38,169 bases of DNA, from the NCBI RefSeq assembly GCF_001598235.1, contig NZ_BCYO01000034.1:1-38169 (forward strand), given 5' to 3'. Shown in pieces: positions 1 through 8,159 of the stretch (position 1 is its first letter; each line of letters starts with the position of its first letter). The stretch comes from Polaromonas jejuensis NBRC 106434 (GTDB lineage: Bacteria; Pseudomonadota; Gammaproteobacteria; Burkholderiales; Burkholderiaceae_C). The position numbers were made by a program, and so were the translations under genes. Below the pieces are notes generated by a model, which made no database searches, was not told where the DNA came from, and worked only from the letters and a program-made list of their open reading frames with translations.

Positions 1-62
1 GCATATTGCGCAGCCCCCAGCAGGCCCGCCACTGCGACGAAAAACAGCGCAAGTTTCGTCAT
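1..62 (-). CDS. Partial exported protein (N-terminus only)
   Basis: An ATG at 62 reading leftward opens 20 codons, beginning MTKLALFFVAVAGLLGAAQY, that run off the left edge. The short basic start followed by a hydrophobic stretch and small residues is a Sec signal peptide or a signal anchor. No strong ribosome binding site is seen and nothing of the mature protein is available, so the function cannot be named. The 194 bases between it and the NYN gene hold no other gene; an 11-bp perfect palindrome (AACCGACGGTT, 103-113) lies 41 bases upstream and may be part of its control region. Confidence 0.5.
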   Translation of the reverse strand, partial: MTKLALFFVAVAGLLGAAQY

Positions 63-256
63 TTTCAGCCCGATTTTTTTGTGATTTCTTCCCTGAACCC
101 GTAACCGACGGTTGCAATGTTAGCGATCTTGGGCAGTCAACCATATGGGTAACGGCCCTATGTTCATGGGGGGGTAAGTGGGTACATCACTTCCGCCTTC
201 CGCCGGCATCGCAGGGGATCAAAGACGAAGGCGCGGACCTGAAGGCCGTGCGCGAA

Positions 257-1060
257 TCAGCGCAGTCTAAGCACCTGCTCAAACTCGCCCTTTTTGGACT
301 CCACCATGGAACCGTAGGCCTTGACCATGGCCAAAAAATTGGCGTGGCCGTGTTCCTTGGGGTCAAAGGTCGAATCCAGGCGCTTGATCATGTGCCAGAT
401 CGCAGCCTGGCTCACCCAGGCATCGCCCTGGGTTTCCGCCAGCAGGCGAATCGCGCGCCTGAAAATGTCCGCAGCCGGATCGGCCTGCAGCGGCTGTGCT
501 GCGGGCGCGGGCTGGGGTGCGGACTCCATCGGGCTTTCCACCAGATTCTCGTAATAGCGAAACTCGTGGCAACTCTTGGCCCAATGGCGGTTGGTGAACG
601 GACGTGCGCCCACACCCACCAGGGTGCGCCCCGCCGCCTTGATCTTCTGCGACACCGGCATGAAATCGCTGTCCCCACTCACGATGATGACGGTAGCTAT
701 GTGGCTGAAGCGGCCAATGTCTTCCATCGCATCCAGGCACAGCTTGATATCGGCCCCATTCTTGGCCGAGCCGCCCGGCGGAAACAACTGGATCAATTCC
801 ACCGCGTTTTGCAGCAAGGCATCGCGGTAGCGGCTGAAATACTGCCAGTTGCAATACGCGCGATTGATGGCAATCGGACCGAACGAAGCGGCCAGCTCCA
901 CCACCGCCTGGATGTCGATCAGCGGCTCCTGCACCCTGAAGCGGTTGTCCTGCTTGCTATAGGCGCCCTCCTGCCGGGCCTCGCACAGGCTGGCGTGGAG
1001 GTTCTCAAAGTCCCAGTAAAGGGCGACGGATGGTTCTTGTTCGTTGATGCGCTGGCGCAT
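257..1060 (-). CDS. NYN-domain (LabA/DUF88-type) protein with C-terminal OST-HTH/LOTUS-like domain
   Basis: 267 aa, cytoplasmic. The N-terminal half is a NYN domain (PIN-like fold, putative metal-dependent RNase). The first conserved acidic strand is ALYWDFENLH near residue 13, an internal acidic stretch is NGADIKLCLDA near 100, and the second diagnostic motif is SGDSDFMPV near 128. A proline/alanine-rich linker around 180-190 leads to a C-terminal helical region (about 195-265) that fits the OST-HTH/LOTUS domain often joined to bacterial NYN domains, a fold linked to RNA binding. The ATG at 1060 is preceded by AAGGA at suitable distance. It appears monocistronic: a chemotaxis-gene remnant lies upstream and nothing coding lies directly downstream. 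RNase activity is inferred from the family; the RNA target is unknown. Confidence 0.85.
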   Translation of the reverse strand: MRQRINEQEPSVALYWDFENLHASLCEARQEGAYSKQDNRFRVQEPLIDIQAVVELAASFGPIAINRAYCNWQYFSRYRDALLQNAVELIQLFPPGGSAKNGADIKLCLDAMEDIGRFSHIATVIIVSGDSDFMPVSQKIKAAGRTLVGVGARPFTNRHWAKSCHEFRYYENLVESPMESAPQPAPAAQPLQADPAADIFRRAIRLLAETQGDAWVSQAAIWHMIKRLDSTFDPKEHGHANFLAMVKAYGSMVESKKGEFEQVLRLR

Positions 1061-1134
1061 GGGATTCCTTCGGTGTTGCAGCGATCCTAACGCGCCAGCA
1101 CCGTGCCCCTAAGGATTCAATGCCCCATCCGGCC

Positions 1135-1326
1135 TCAGTGGAATACGGGCCCCTGCGAGCGCATCATGCGTCCCAGGTCAGCCGCACGGGCGGCTTCAAC
1201 CGCCGCATTCAGCGCCAGAATGTTGGTCTGGAAAGCAATGCCGTCAATGACGTTGATGATGTCCTCAATGCGGCGCGACACATGGCCTGCGGCCTCATTG
1301 AACCCGCGCTCTGTGACGATGCGATG
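1135..1326 (-). pseudogene. Methyl-accepting chemotaxis protein, signalling-tip remnant
   Basis: Read on the minus strand this stretch encodes about 64 residues that include IEDIINVIDGIAFQTNILAL followed by NAAVEAARA. That is the highly conserved hairpin tip of the MCP cytoplasmic signalling domain, which contacts CheA and CheW. After AARA the conserved continuation (GEQGRGFAVVA type) is replaced by ADLGRMMRSQG and a stop at 1135. Upstream the frame is closed by a stop at 1327-1329 with no sensory domain, HAMP or membrane segment. Intact MCPs are more than 500 aa, so this is a decayed internal fragment. Identity is certain from the motif; it is very unlikely to be functional. Confidence 0.85.
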
Positions 1327-1399
1327 TCATGTCAGGGCAGAAGGCTTCCCGCGCAGTGCGCGGCAGGGGTGGCGGCGCAGGCCGCAGCCAAGGCCGCGA

Positions 1400-1456
1400 T
1401 TTGCTTCTATTTCAATAGCACCTGCCGCCCGATCCACCTGGGCGGGTGGCTGGAAA
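1400..1456. repeat. Intergenic GCTATT-type repeat with two hairpins; likely terminator of the Bug gene
   Basis: Two inverted repeats lie close together: CTATT-TC-AATAG (1407-1418) and CCGCCC...GGGCGG (1425-1430 with 1440-1445, 9-base loop). The block resembles the element at 4791-4847 in layout, a GCTATT/AATAGC hairpin followed by a GC-rich imperfect hairpin and a GGCTGGA tail. It starts just past the stop of the Bug gene at 1462, so it may end transcription of the minus-strand operon. From memory this element type is common between genes in Comamonadaceae; I could not verify copy number. Confidence 0.5.
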
Positions 1457-1461
1457 CCTTG

Positions 1462-2451
1462 TCAATCCGCGTAAATGCCGGCCTTCTTGATCACCGGCCC
1501 CCACTTGGCGATTTCGGTTTCCAGGTGGGTCTTCAGGCCGTTGGCGTTGATCTTGTCCATGGGGGCAATTTCGGAACTCAGGTCGGACATGCGCTGCTTG
1601 ACCATGGGATCCTGCACCGCTGTATGCAGCGCGGCGGTGATCTTGTCGAGCACGGGCTTGGGCGTGCCCTTGGGCGCGTACATGCCGTGCCAGACCTTGA
1701 CTTCAAAGCCCTTCATGCCCTGCTCGTCGAGCGTGGGCACATTGGGCAGGGCCGACAGGCGCTTGAGCGTGGTCACGCCAAACACCTTGACGCGGCCATC
1801 CTTGATCATGGGCACGGTCTGCGTGGTCTGGTCGCACAGCAGGTCCACCTGGCCACCCAGCAGGTCGTTCATGGCCGGGCCGGTGCCCTTGTACGGAATG
1901 GTGTTGAGTTCCACGCCAAGCTGACTCATGAACAGCAGGCCGCACAGGTGCGACACCGCGCCCAGGCCGGCGTTGGCCAGCGACACCTTGTCCTTGTGGC
2001 TCTTGATATAGGCCTGCAGTTCCTGCAGGTTGTTGGCCGGAAAATCCTTGCGCGCCAGCAAGGTCATGGGCACATCCACCACCTGGCCGATGTACTCGAA
2101 ATCCTTCAGCGGATCGAAGGCCAGCTTCTTGTAGAGTGCCGGGGCCGTGGACATGCCCATGTGGTGGATGAAAATCGTGTAGCCATTGGGTGCGGCGCGC
2201 GCGACCTTGGCGGCGGCAATCGTGCCGCCGGCACCCACGGCGTTTTCCACCAGCACGGCCTGCCCCAGCGACTTGCCCATGGGAATGGCGATCATGCGCG
2301 CCACCACGTCGGTCGGGCCGCCGGCCGCGAACGGAACCACCAGCGTGACAGGCCGATCAGGAAACGGTGCCTGCGCCGATGCCGGGGCAGCCAGGCCTGC
2401 CGCCAGCGTCGCCATCGCGGCCATGAGCAGGGTCTTGAGTTTGAGTTTCAT
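1462..2451 (-). CDS. Bug-family tripartite tricarboxylate transporter substrate-binding protein
   Basis: 329 aa. Periplasmic binding protein of the TctC/Bug family, which captures organic acids. A signal peptide of about 27 residues (lysine-rich start, hydrophobic core, cleavage after ASAQA) is followed by the family opening PFPDRPVTLVVPFAAGGPTD, which holds the first ligand loop. Typical later motifs are VENAVGAGG, the YKGTGPAMNDLLGG segment and VPTLDEQGM. I chose the ATG at 2451 because AAGGAGA precedes it; an upstream in-frame start at 2475 would put charged residues before the signal peptide. It is the last gene of the itaconate-type operon, downstream of the CitE-like lyase gene, which suggests a related C4/C5 acid as ligand. 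No membrane TctA/TctB genes are present nearby. Confidence 0.9.
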   Translation of the reverse strand: MKLKLKTLLMAAMATLAAGLAAPASAQAPFPDRPVTLVVPFAAGGPTDVVARMIAIPMGKSLGQAVLVENAVGAGGTIAAAKVARAAPNGYTIFIHHMGMSTAPALYKKLAFDPLKDFEYIGQVVDVPMTLLARKDFPANNLQELQAYIKSHKDKVSLANAGLGAVSHLCGLLFMSQLGVELNTIPYKGTGPAMNDLLGGQVDLLCDQTTQTVPMIKDGRVKVFGVTTLKRLSALPNVPTLDEQGMKGFEVKVWHGMYAPKGTPKPVLDKITAALHTAVQDPMVKQRMSDLSSEIAPMDKINANGLKTHLETEIAKWGPVIKKAGIYAD

Positions 2452-2532
2452 CTTGTCTCCTTCTTTGGTTAACACTTCGGTTTCAAAAATTTTCAGAGCC
2501 GTGTGGCCACGCGGAACCTGCGGACAAACCCC

Positions 2533-3396
2533 TCAGCGCGCGCAGGCCTGCGCCAGGGTGCGTTGCGCCAGACGCAGCACCGGCGCGTCCACCATGCGGC
2601 CGTCGAGGCTGAACACGCCGCCGCCGGCCGCCTCAAAAGCCGCCTGCACACGCCGTGCCCAGTCGAGTTCGGCCGCGCTGGGGGCAAACGCCGCATTGAC
2701 CACGGCCACCTGCGCCGGGTGGATGCAGAGCTTGCCGCCAAAGCCGCCGCGCCGGCTGCGCGCCGCGTCAAGGGCCAGTTGGTCCGCGTCCTGCGTGCCG
2801 GGCGAAATGCCGTCCACCGGAGCGGCCAGTGCGGCGCGCCGCGAAGCCAGCACCAGTGCCAGGCGCACGGGGGCCAGTTCGGACTCGTCGGGGCCACAGG
2901 CCAGGCCCGCGTCGGCCTGGAAATCCAGATGGCCAAAGGCCAGACGCAACACCCGGGGACAAGCCGCCAACGCATTGACGGCATCAAGACCCGCCACCGA
3001 CTCGATGAGCGGCAGCAGCACGCAGGCCGGGCCCAAGGCGGCGGCGACTTCGGCCAGCCTTGCCGCCGACTCGGCCTTGGGCAGCATGACCGCGCCGACG
3101 CCCTGGGTGACCAAGCCACGCAGGGCGGCCAGATCATCGGCATGCCAGGGCGTGCCTACTGCGTTCATGCGCACCAGTACACGATGGCGTTGCGCGGCAT
3201 CCAGCCCGGCAAACGCCTGCACCAGCGCCTGCCGCGCCAACGGCTTGTCGGCTGGGGCGATGGCGTCCTCCAGATCCACGATGACCGCGTCTGCGCCGGA
3301 CGCCAGCGCCTTGGCGTAACGTTCCGGCCGGTTTGCCGGCACGAACAGGAAAGAGCGCGCCGAAGCCAGCGCCGTGTTCATGACAATGTCAAGCAT
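2533..3396 (-). CDS. ccl: CitE-like HpcH/HpaI lyase, probable (S)-citramalyl-CoA lyase
   Basis: 287 aa. TIM-barrel lyase of the HpcH/HpaI-CitE family, which cleaves citramalyl-CoA, malyl-CoA or similar esters with Mg2+. Visible family motifs are the CoA-binding arginine in SARSFLFVPANRPERY, the DLEDAI segment, the LLPLIES strand with the metal-binding Glu, AFGHLDFQADAG with the metal-binding Asp, and KLCIHPAQV near residue 235. The context of a family III CoA-transferase, MaoC hydratase, acyl-CoA dehydrogenase and MmgE/PrpD protein is that of itaconate catabolism, where this enzyme gives acetyl-CoA plus pyruvate. The start could also be the ATG at 3381; neither has a good ribosome site, and the upstream stop is 9 bases away, so coupling is likely. 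The specific substrate is inferred from neighbours. Confidence 0.85.
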   Translation of the reverse strand: MLDIVMNTALASARSFLFVPANRPERYAKALASGADAVIVDLEDAIAPADKPLARQALVQAFAGLDAAQRHRVLVRMNAVGTPWHADDLAALRGLVTQGVGAVMLPKAESAARLAEVAAALGPACVLLPLIESVAGLDAVNALAACPRVLRLAFGHLDFQADAGLACGPDESELAPVRLALVLASRRAALAAPVDGISPGTQDADQLALDAARSRRGGFGGKLCIHPAQVAVVNAAFAPSAAELDWARRVQAAFEAAGGGVFSLDGRMVDAPVLRLAQRTLAQACAR

Positions 3397-3405
3397 GGGC
3401 TGGAC

Positions 3406-4770
3406 TCATGCGCGACCTGGCAACAACGCGCCCACCACCGGCACGCTGGCCATCTGCCACAGAACGTCCATGGCGGCCTGCATTTCCGCGGCCGTGGCGC
3501 CACCGCTGAAGGCGGCCAGTCGCAGCGCCTTGGCGCTGATCTCTTCACGGCTCAGCGTGTTGCCGGGGTCGCCCTTGGGCTCATCCACACGGCCGTGCAG
3601 CGCGCGGCCGTCACTGGTGTGCACCGTGACCTTGCCGATCCAGCGCCGGGGATAGGCGGCATCGACCTCAGCGTCCAGTGCCATGCTCACGCGCTCGCGC
3701 AGATTCTGCGTGGCGTCGTCCTGGAAATGCTGCTCGAACTCGGCCAGGCCGGCATGGCCGAAACGCCCCACCAACGCCAGCACCGTGCCCATGGAGAACT
3801 TGCTCTGGTGCACCGTGGCCGGGTGCGTCACTGGCCCCAGCACATCGATGGCCCCCTGGTGCACATGCGTGATGACGCGGGCCAGGTCTTCGGGCTTGAG
3901 GCCATGGGCCTGCATCACCTGCAGCAGTGCATCGGCCGCCGGATGCGTGTGACGACAACTGGCGTGGTACTTGAACGAGGTCTCGGCCGTGGCCCAGCGT
4001 GTACCCAGGCCGTCCGTGAGTTTCGCGGGGTCGGCGTCGCTCGACATGCCGGCCGCCATGCCCTGCGGGCCTTCAAGAATCTGGGCCGCGCCGGTAAAGC
4101 CGTCTTTGGCGAGGTAGGCCGACATCAACCCGGCCGCCGCCGCGTGCGCGGTATGCAGTTGTTTCGAATCCGCTGCGGTGCGCAGGAACTCCCACAGGCC
4201 CGCCGACTGCGTGCCGGCCGAGCCAAAGGCATGCTGCATCTGCCGCGCATCGAGCCCTAGCAGATGGCCCACGGCCGCCGCGGCCGCCAGCGTGCCGGCG
4301 GTGCCCGTGGTGTGGAAGACCTTGTAATGCGAACGTCCGAGGAACTCGCCGACGCGGATACCGACCTCGTAGCCGGCGACCGCGGCGCTGAGCAGCTGCG
4401 GCCCGCTGGCGCCCAGCGCCTGCGCGCAAGCCACGGCTGCCGGGAAGACAACCGTGGCCGGGTGGAACACCGAGCCGTTATGCACATCGTCCTGCTCGGC
4501 CACATGCGAGGCGGCCGCGTTGGCCATGGCCGCAAAGTAGGGACTGGTGCGGGCACGGCTGACGATCACCTCGGCAGGGCCCGACATGCCGCCGCCCATC
4601 GCCTGCGCAAAGCGCGTGATGCTTTCCACCGGGCGGGTGCCATGGCCCGCCACGGCCGAACCAAACCAGTCCACCAGCAGGTCCTCGGCCCGTCGGACCA
4701 CGGGCTCGGGAATCGCGTCAAAACGCAGGCCGGCCGCAAAGGCGGCGAGCTCGGCAGTGGGAGAGTTCAT
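3406..4770 (-). CDS. MmgE/PrpD family protein
   Basis: 454 aa. Full-length member of the MmgE/PrpD family, which includes 2-methylcitrate dehydratase, cis-aconitate decarboxylase and several isomerases. Recognisable are the helical N-terminus with VRRAEDLLVDWFGSAVAG, the conserved AAASHVAEQDDVHNGSVFHP region near residue 95 where the family has its active-site Asp and His, the HTTGTAGTLAAAAAVG stretch, and FKYHASCRHTHPAADAL. I chose the ATG at 4770, which sits 8 bases after AAGGA; an ATG at 4779 overlaps that site. Itaconate clusters often carry a gene of this family between the CoA-transferase and the lyase, but its step is not settled; isomerisation or racemisation of a C5 acid is a guess. 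A repeat element lies just upstream. Confidence 0.88.
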   Translation of the reverse strand: MNSPTAELAAFAAGLRFDAIPEPVVRRAEDLLVDWFGSAVAGHGTRPVESITRFAQAMGGGMSGPAEVIVSRARTSPYFAAMANAAASHVAEQDDVHNGSVFHPATVVFPAAVACAQALGASGPQLLSAAVAGYEVGIRVGEFLGRSHYKVFHTTGTAGTLAAAAAVGHLLGLDARQMQHAFGSAGTQSAGLWEFLRTAADSKQLHTAHAAAAGLMSAYLAKDGFTGAAQILEGPQGMAAGMSSDADPAKLTDGLGTRWATAETSFKYHASCRHTHPAADALLQVMQAHGLKPEDLARVITHVHQGAIDVLGPVTHPATVHQSKFSMGTVLALVGRFGHAGLAEFEQHFQDDATQNLRERVSMALDAEVDAAYPRRWIGKVTVHTSDGRALHGRVDEPKGDPGNTLSREEISAKALRLAAFSGGATAAEMQAAMDVLWQMASVPVVGALLPGRA

Positions 4771-4790
4771 GCAAGACATCCTTATGAATC

Positions 4791-4847
4791 AAATCGGCAT
4801 CCAGCCCTTTAATGGCAGGCGCATATAGCTATACCTTTAATAGCAAA
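4791..4847 (-). repeat. Comamonadaceae-type GCTATT intergenic repeat
   Basis: On the minus strand the block reads TTTGCTATTAAAGGTATAGC, then TATATGCGCCTGCC, then ATTAAAGGGCTGGATGCCGA. It starts with an imperfect GCTAT/ATAGC hairpin and ends in a GGGCTGGATGCC tail, as at 1400-1456. It fills most of the gap between the CoA-transferase stop and the MmgE/PrpD start inside what otherwise looks like one operon, so the transcript would carry the hairpin. Recognition as a family-wide element rests on memory of similar sequences in Acidovorax and Polaromonas. Confidence 0.5.
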
Positions 4848-4868
4848 CAGCGTGTTGACCGCCGCCCG

Positions 4869-6050
4869 TCAAATCGCCCTGGCAGCGCGCAGTTGCGCCA
4901 TGGCTTCATCGCCCCGGCCCAGCTCGCGCAGGATGGCCGCTGTGTGCTGGCCCACGGCGGGAACGGCGTCCATGCGGTAGTCAAAGCTGTTGTTGCGGCC
5001 CGGCGGCAGCAGCGCGGGAATGTCGCCGGCCGGCGAGCCCACGGTCTGCCAGCGCTCACGCGCCGCAAGCTGGGGATGGGCCCAGACCTCTGCCATGCTG
5101 TTCATGCGGGCGTTGGCAATCTGCGCCTCATCCAGCCGCGCCACGACCTCGGCCGTATTCAGCCGGGCGAACGTGGCCAGGATGATGGCCTTGAGCGCCT
5201 CGCGGTGCTCGTTGCGGCGCGCATTGCTGTCAAAGCGCGGGTCGGTGGCCAAGCCAGCCTCCTTGAGCACCACCTCGCAAAACACCTTCCACTCGCGTTC
5301 GTTCTGCAGGCCCAGCATCACCGTGCCGCCATCGCCGGCCTGGAACGGGCCATAGGGGTAGATGCTGGCGTGCGAAGCCGCGGTGCGCGGCGGCGGTGGC
5401 GCGCCCTCAAACGCGTAATACAAGGGGTAGCCCATCCATTCGGCCAGCGACTCCAGCATGGACACATCGATATGGCTGCCCTGCCCCGTCTTGCCGCGCA
5501 GCAGCAGCGCCGAAAGAATGTTGGTGTAGGCATACATGCCGGCGGCAATATCAGCCATCGAATTGCCGGCCTTGGACGGCTCGTCGGGCGTGCCGGTTAC
5601 CGATAGCAGGCCGGCCTCGCTCTGGATCAGCAGGTCATAGGCCTTCTTGTCGCGGTACGGGCCGTCGTCGCCATAGCCGGAGATATCGCAGACGATCAGT
5701 TGCGGATGGGCCTTGCTGAGCGCCTCGTAGGACAGACCCATGCGCGCGGCCGCGCCTGGTGCGAGGTTTTGCACCAGCACATCCGCCTTGGCCAGCAGCT
5801 CTTTCAGCGCCGCCAGCGCCGCCGGCTGCTTGAGGTCCAGCGTCAGGCTTTCCTTGGAGCGGTTGGTCCAGACGAAATGCGAGGCCTGGCCCTTGACGCG
5901 GCTGTCATAGGCGCGTGCGAAGTCGCCAGGGCCGGGACGTTCAACCTTGATCACCCGGGCCCCCAGGTCAGCCAGTTGCCGGGTGCAAAACGGCGCGGCA
6001 ATCGCATGCTCGAGCGAAACGACGGTGATGCCTTCAAGCGGTCGTGTCAT
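4869..6050 (-). CDS. ict: Family III (CaiB/BaiF) CoA-transferase, probable itaconate CoA-transferase
   Basis: 393 aa, full length for the family. Transfers CoA from an acyl-CoA donor to a carboxylic acid through an enzyme-bound anhydride on Asp. The catalytic aspartate is Asp167 in AGNSMADIAAGMYAY, matching Asp169 of formyl-CoA transferase. Other landmarks are the N-terminal LADLGARVIKVERPGPGDFA, the LTLDLKQ strand, and SGYGDDGPYRDKKAYDLL near 125-140, which has Tyr-Asp where racemases have a His, so a transferase is favoured over a racemase. It is followed after 98 bases by the MmgE/PrpD gene and preceded by the dehydrogenase gene 15 bases away. In this context succinyl-CoA-dependent activation of itaconate or a similar C4/C5 acid is the likely role; the acid itself is inferred. 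Confidence 0.87.
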   Translation of the reverse strand: MTRPLEGITVVSLEHAIAAPFCTRQLADLGARVIKVERPGPGDFARAYDSRVKGQASHFVWTNRSKESLTLDLKQPAALAALKELLAKADVLVQNLAPGAAARMGLSYEALSKAHPQLIVCDISGYGDDGPYRDKKAYDLLIQSEAGLLSVTGTPDEPSKAGNSMADIAAGMYAYTNILSALLLRGKTGQGSHIDVSMLESLAEWMGYPLYYAFEGAPPPPRTAASHASIYPYGPFQAGDGGTVMLGLQNEREWKVFCEVVLKEAGLATDPRFDSNARRNEHREALKAIILATFARLNTAEVVARLDEAQIANARMNSMAEVWAHPQLAARERWQTVGSPAGDIPALLPPGRNNSFDYRMDAVPAVGQHTAAILRELGRGDEAMAQLRAARAI

Positions 6051-6065
6051 GTCTGTTCCCGTGTG

Positions 6066-7229
6066 TCAGAAAGAGCGCGGCAGGCCCAGCTGGTGCTCGG
6101 CCACGTAGCTCAGGATCAGGTTGGTCGAGATCGGCGCGACCTGGTACAGGCGGGTCTCGCGGAACTTGCGCTCAATGTCGTATTCGTTGGCAAAGCCGAA
6201 GCCGCCGTGGAACTGGATGCAGGCGTTGGCCGCCTCCCACGAGGCCTTGGCCGCCAGGTACTTGGCCATGTTGGCCTGGGCGCCGCAGGGCTGCTGGGCA
6301 TCGAACAGCTCGCAGGCCTTGTAGCGCATCAGGTTGGCGGCTTCGATCTCGATATAGGCCTCGGCAATCGGGAACTGCACGCCCTGGTTCTGGCCAATGG
6401 GGCGGCCGAACACCACGCGCTCGCTGACGTAGCGGGTCACGCGGTCGATGAACCAGTAGCCGTCGCCAATGCATTCGGCGGCGATCAAGGTGCGCTCGGC
6501 ATTCAGGCCGTCCAGGATGTATTTAAAGCCCTGGCCTTCCTGGCCGATCAGGTTCTCCTCCGGGATTTCGAGGTTCTCGAAGAACAGCTCGTTGGTCTCG
6601 TGGTTGACCATGTTGGGGATGGGCCGCACCGTCATGCCGGATTTTTCGGCCTGGCGCAGGTCGACCATGAAGATAGACATGCCCTCGGACTTTTTCTTGA
6701 CGTCGGCCAGCGGCGTGGTGCGCGCCAGCAGGATCATCCAGTCGGAGTGCTGCACGCGCGAGATCCAGACCTTCTGGCCGTTGATCACGTAGCGGTCGCC
6801 CTTTTTCACGGCCGTCGTCTTGATCTTGGTGGTGTCGGTGCCCGTGCTCGGCTCGGTCACACCCATGGATTGCAAGCGCCATTCGCCGCTGGCTATTTTG
6901 GGCAGGTACAACGCCTTCTGCGCCTGGGAGCCGTGGCGCAGCAGCGTGCCCATGTTGTACATCTGGCCGTGGCAGGCGCCCGAGTTGCCGCCGCTGCGGT
7001 TGATCTCTTCCATGATCACCGAGGCCTCGGCCAGGCCCAGGCCCGAGCCGCCCCACTCCTGCGGGATCAGCGCGGCCAGCCAGCCGGCCTTGGTCAGCGC
7101 GTCGACGAAGGCCTCGGGATAGGCGCGCTGCTCGTCAATCTTGCGGTGGTATTCGTCAGGGAATTCGGCGCAAAGCGCGCGCACGGCGTCGCGGATGTCC
7201 TGGTATTTGTCGGTCGCGGTTTTGATCAT
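6066..7229 (-). CDS. Acyl-CoA dehydrogenase, itaconate-cluster type
   Basis: 387 aa. FAD enzyme for alpha,beta-oxidation of an acyl-CoA, donating electrons to ETF. Motifs: MGVTEPSTGTDTTKIKTTA near 122-140 (FAD signature), YVINGQKVWISR near 147, and the C-terminal CIQFHGGFGFANEYDIERKF region. The position of the usual catalytic Glu in the LYEGT motif reads LYQVAPIS, so that Glu is missing. Glu245 in LNAERTLIAA sits where isovaleryl-CoA and long-chain dehydrogenases carry their base, so activity is plausible. The ATG at 7229 is chosen because the only earlier in-frame start is a TTG at 7262 inside the previous gene's stop. Clusters for itaconate use often hold such a dehydrogenase; it may serve methylsuccinyl-type esters. 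Confidence 0.88.
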   Translation of the reverse strand: MIKTATDKYQDIRDAVRALCAEFPDEYHRKIDEQRAYPEAFVDALTKAGWLAALIPQEWGGSGLGLAEASVIMEEINRSGGNSGACHGQMYNMGTLLRHGSQAQKALYLPKIASGEWRLQSMGVTEPSTGTDTTKIKTTAVKKGDRYVINGQKVWISRVQHSDWMILLARTTPLADVKKKSEGMSIFMVDLRQAEKSGMTVRPIPNMVNHETNELFFENLEIPEENLIGQEGQGFKYILDGLNAERTLIAAECIGDGYWFIDRVTRYVSERVVFGRPIGQNQGVQFPIAEAYIEIEAANLMRYKACELFDAQQPCGAQANMAKYLAAKASWEAANACIQFHGGFGFANEYDIERKFRETRLYQVAPISTNLILSYVAEHQLGLPRSF

Positions 7230-7258
7230 GAACAGTTTTTTGTCTTGGGTAAATTGAA

Positions 7259-8143
7259 TCAAGCCAGCTCGGCAGTGGCTTGCATGGTGAGCCAGCCTTC
7301 ATGGTCCTCGGCCCAGAGCTTCTCGGCCCGGCCATCGGCCGAGGGCTGGCCGTTCAGCCGGAAGGGGTGCAAATCGAAAGTCGGCCGCACCGCCTTGAAG
7401 TTGAAGCGCCTGATGAAGCTGCCCGGTGCGTGGCGGCGCACCAGATCGACCAGCAGCGTGGCAATCAGCGGGCCGTGAACAATCAGGCCCGGGTAGCCTT
7501 CAACCTCGGTCACGTACTTGCGGTCGTAGTGGATGCGGTGGCCGTTGAAGGTCAGTGCGGAGTAGCGAAACAGCATCACGTCGTCCGGCACTATCTCGCG
7601 CTGCCAGGCCGCGCCCTTTTCCGCGGCCACCGGCGGCGGCACCGGGTCGCCCGGCTGGGCAGCGGCTCGGTAGACGATGTCGTGCTCCTCGGTGAGCGCC
7701 AGACCCCTGGCGTTGTGGATTTCATGCTTCACCAGCACAAACAGCAAGTCGCCGCTACGGCCAGCCTTGTGCGTGACCGACTCGATGCGCGAAACCCGCT
7801 GGACGGCATCGCCCACCACGAGGGGATTGCCCTGCATCCATTGCAGGCGGCCGCCGGCCCACATCCGGCGCGGCAAGGGCACGGGTGGCAGGAAACCGCC
7901 GCGTTTGGCATGGCCGTCGGGGCCAATCTCGCGCTGCCTATGCTGCGGCAGAAAATACAGCCAGTGCCACAGCGGCGGCAGCGCCGTGCCTGGCACAGGC
8001 GCCGCATCATCGCGGTCCAGCGTGGCGGACAGCCCGCGCACCGGCGCGGCGGTGATGTCATCGCTCAGGGTTTCGGTCTTGCCGGACCAGCCCTGCAGGT
8101 GGGCCAGGGTCGCGGGGTCGAGGGTGCGGATGTCGTCGCTCAT
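7259..8143 (-). CDS. ich: MaoC/FAS1-like dehydratase, probable itaconyl-CoA (mesaconyl-C4-CoA type) hydratase
   Basis: 294 aa, a fused double hot-dog protein. The N-terminal FAS1-like dehydratase half includes LPPLWHWLYFLPQ and RMWAGGRLQW. The C-terminal MaoC-like half carries LTFNGHRIHYDRKYVTEVEG followed by YPGLIVHGPL, the hydratase-2 region with the conserved NxHxIH and HGP elements. The architecture is that of mesaconyl-C4-CoA hydratases and of the itaconyl-CoA hydratase of Pseudomonas. The product would be citramalyl-CoA, the substrate of the CitE-like lyase in the same operon. An in-frame extension upstream to 8233 would read into the preceding Bug gene and looks non-coding, so the ATG at 8143, 16 bases after that gene's stop, is the start. 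Substrate is inferred from context. Confidence 0.85.
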   Translation of the reverse strand: MSDDIRTLDPATLAHLQGWSGKTETLSDDITAAPVRGLSATLDRDDAAPVPGTALPPLWHWLYFLPQHRQREIGPDGHAKRGGFLPPVPLPRRMWAGGRLQWMQGNPLVVGDAVQRVSRIESVTHKAGRSGDLLFVLVKHEIHNARGLALTEEHDIVYRAAAQPGDPVPPPVAAEKGAAWQREIVPDDVMLFRYSALTFNGHRIHYDRKYVTEVEGYPGLIVHGPLIATLLVDLVRRHAPGSFIRRFNFKAVRPTFDLHPFRLNGQPSADGRAEKLWAEDHEGWLTMQATAELA

Positions 8144-8159
8144 GATGAAGGTCCTGAAA

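Noticed and set aside
1120..2472. Plus-strand open frame of 450 codons opposite the first Bug gene
   Set aside because: His/Gly/Arg-rich antisense shadow of a clear Bug gene; no motifs.
2493..2515. Near-palindrome CCGTGTGGCCACGCGG between the lyase and the Bug gene as a terminator
   Set aside because: One mismatch and no adjacent U-run; the following Bug gene appears to belong to the same operon.
5700..7478. Plus-strand open frame of 592 codons opposite the CoA-transferase and dehydrogenase genes
   Set aside because: Antisense shadow spanning several genes, typical of high-GC third-codon positions.
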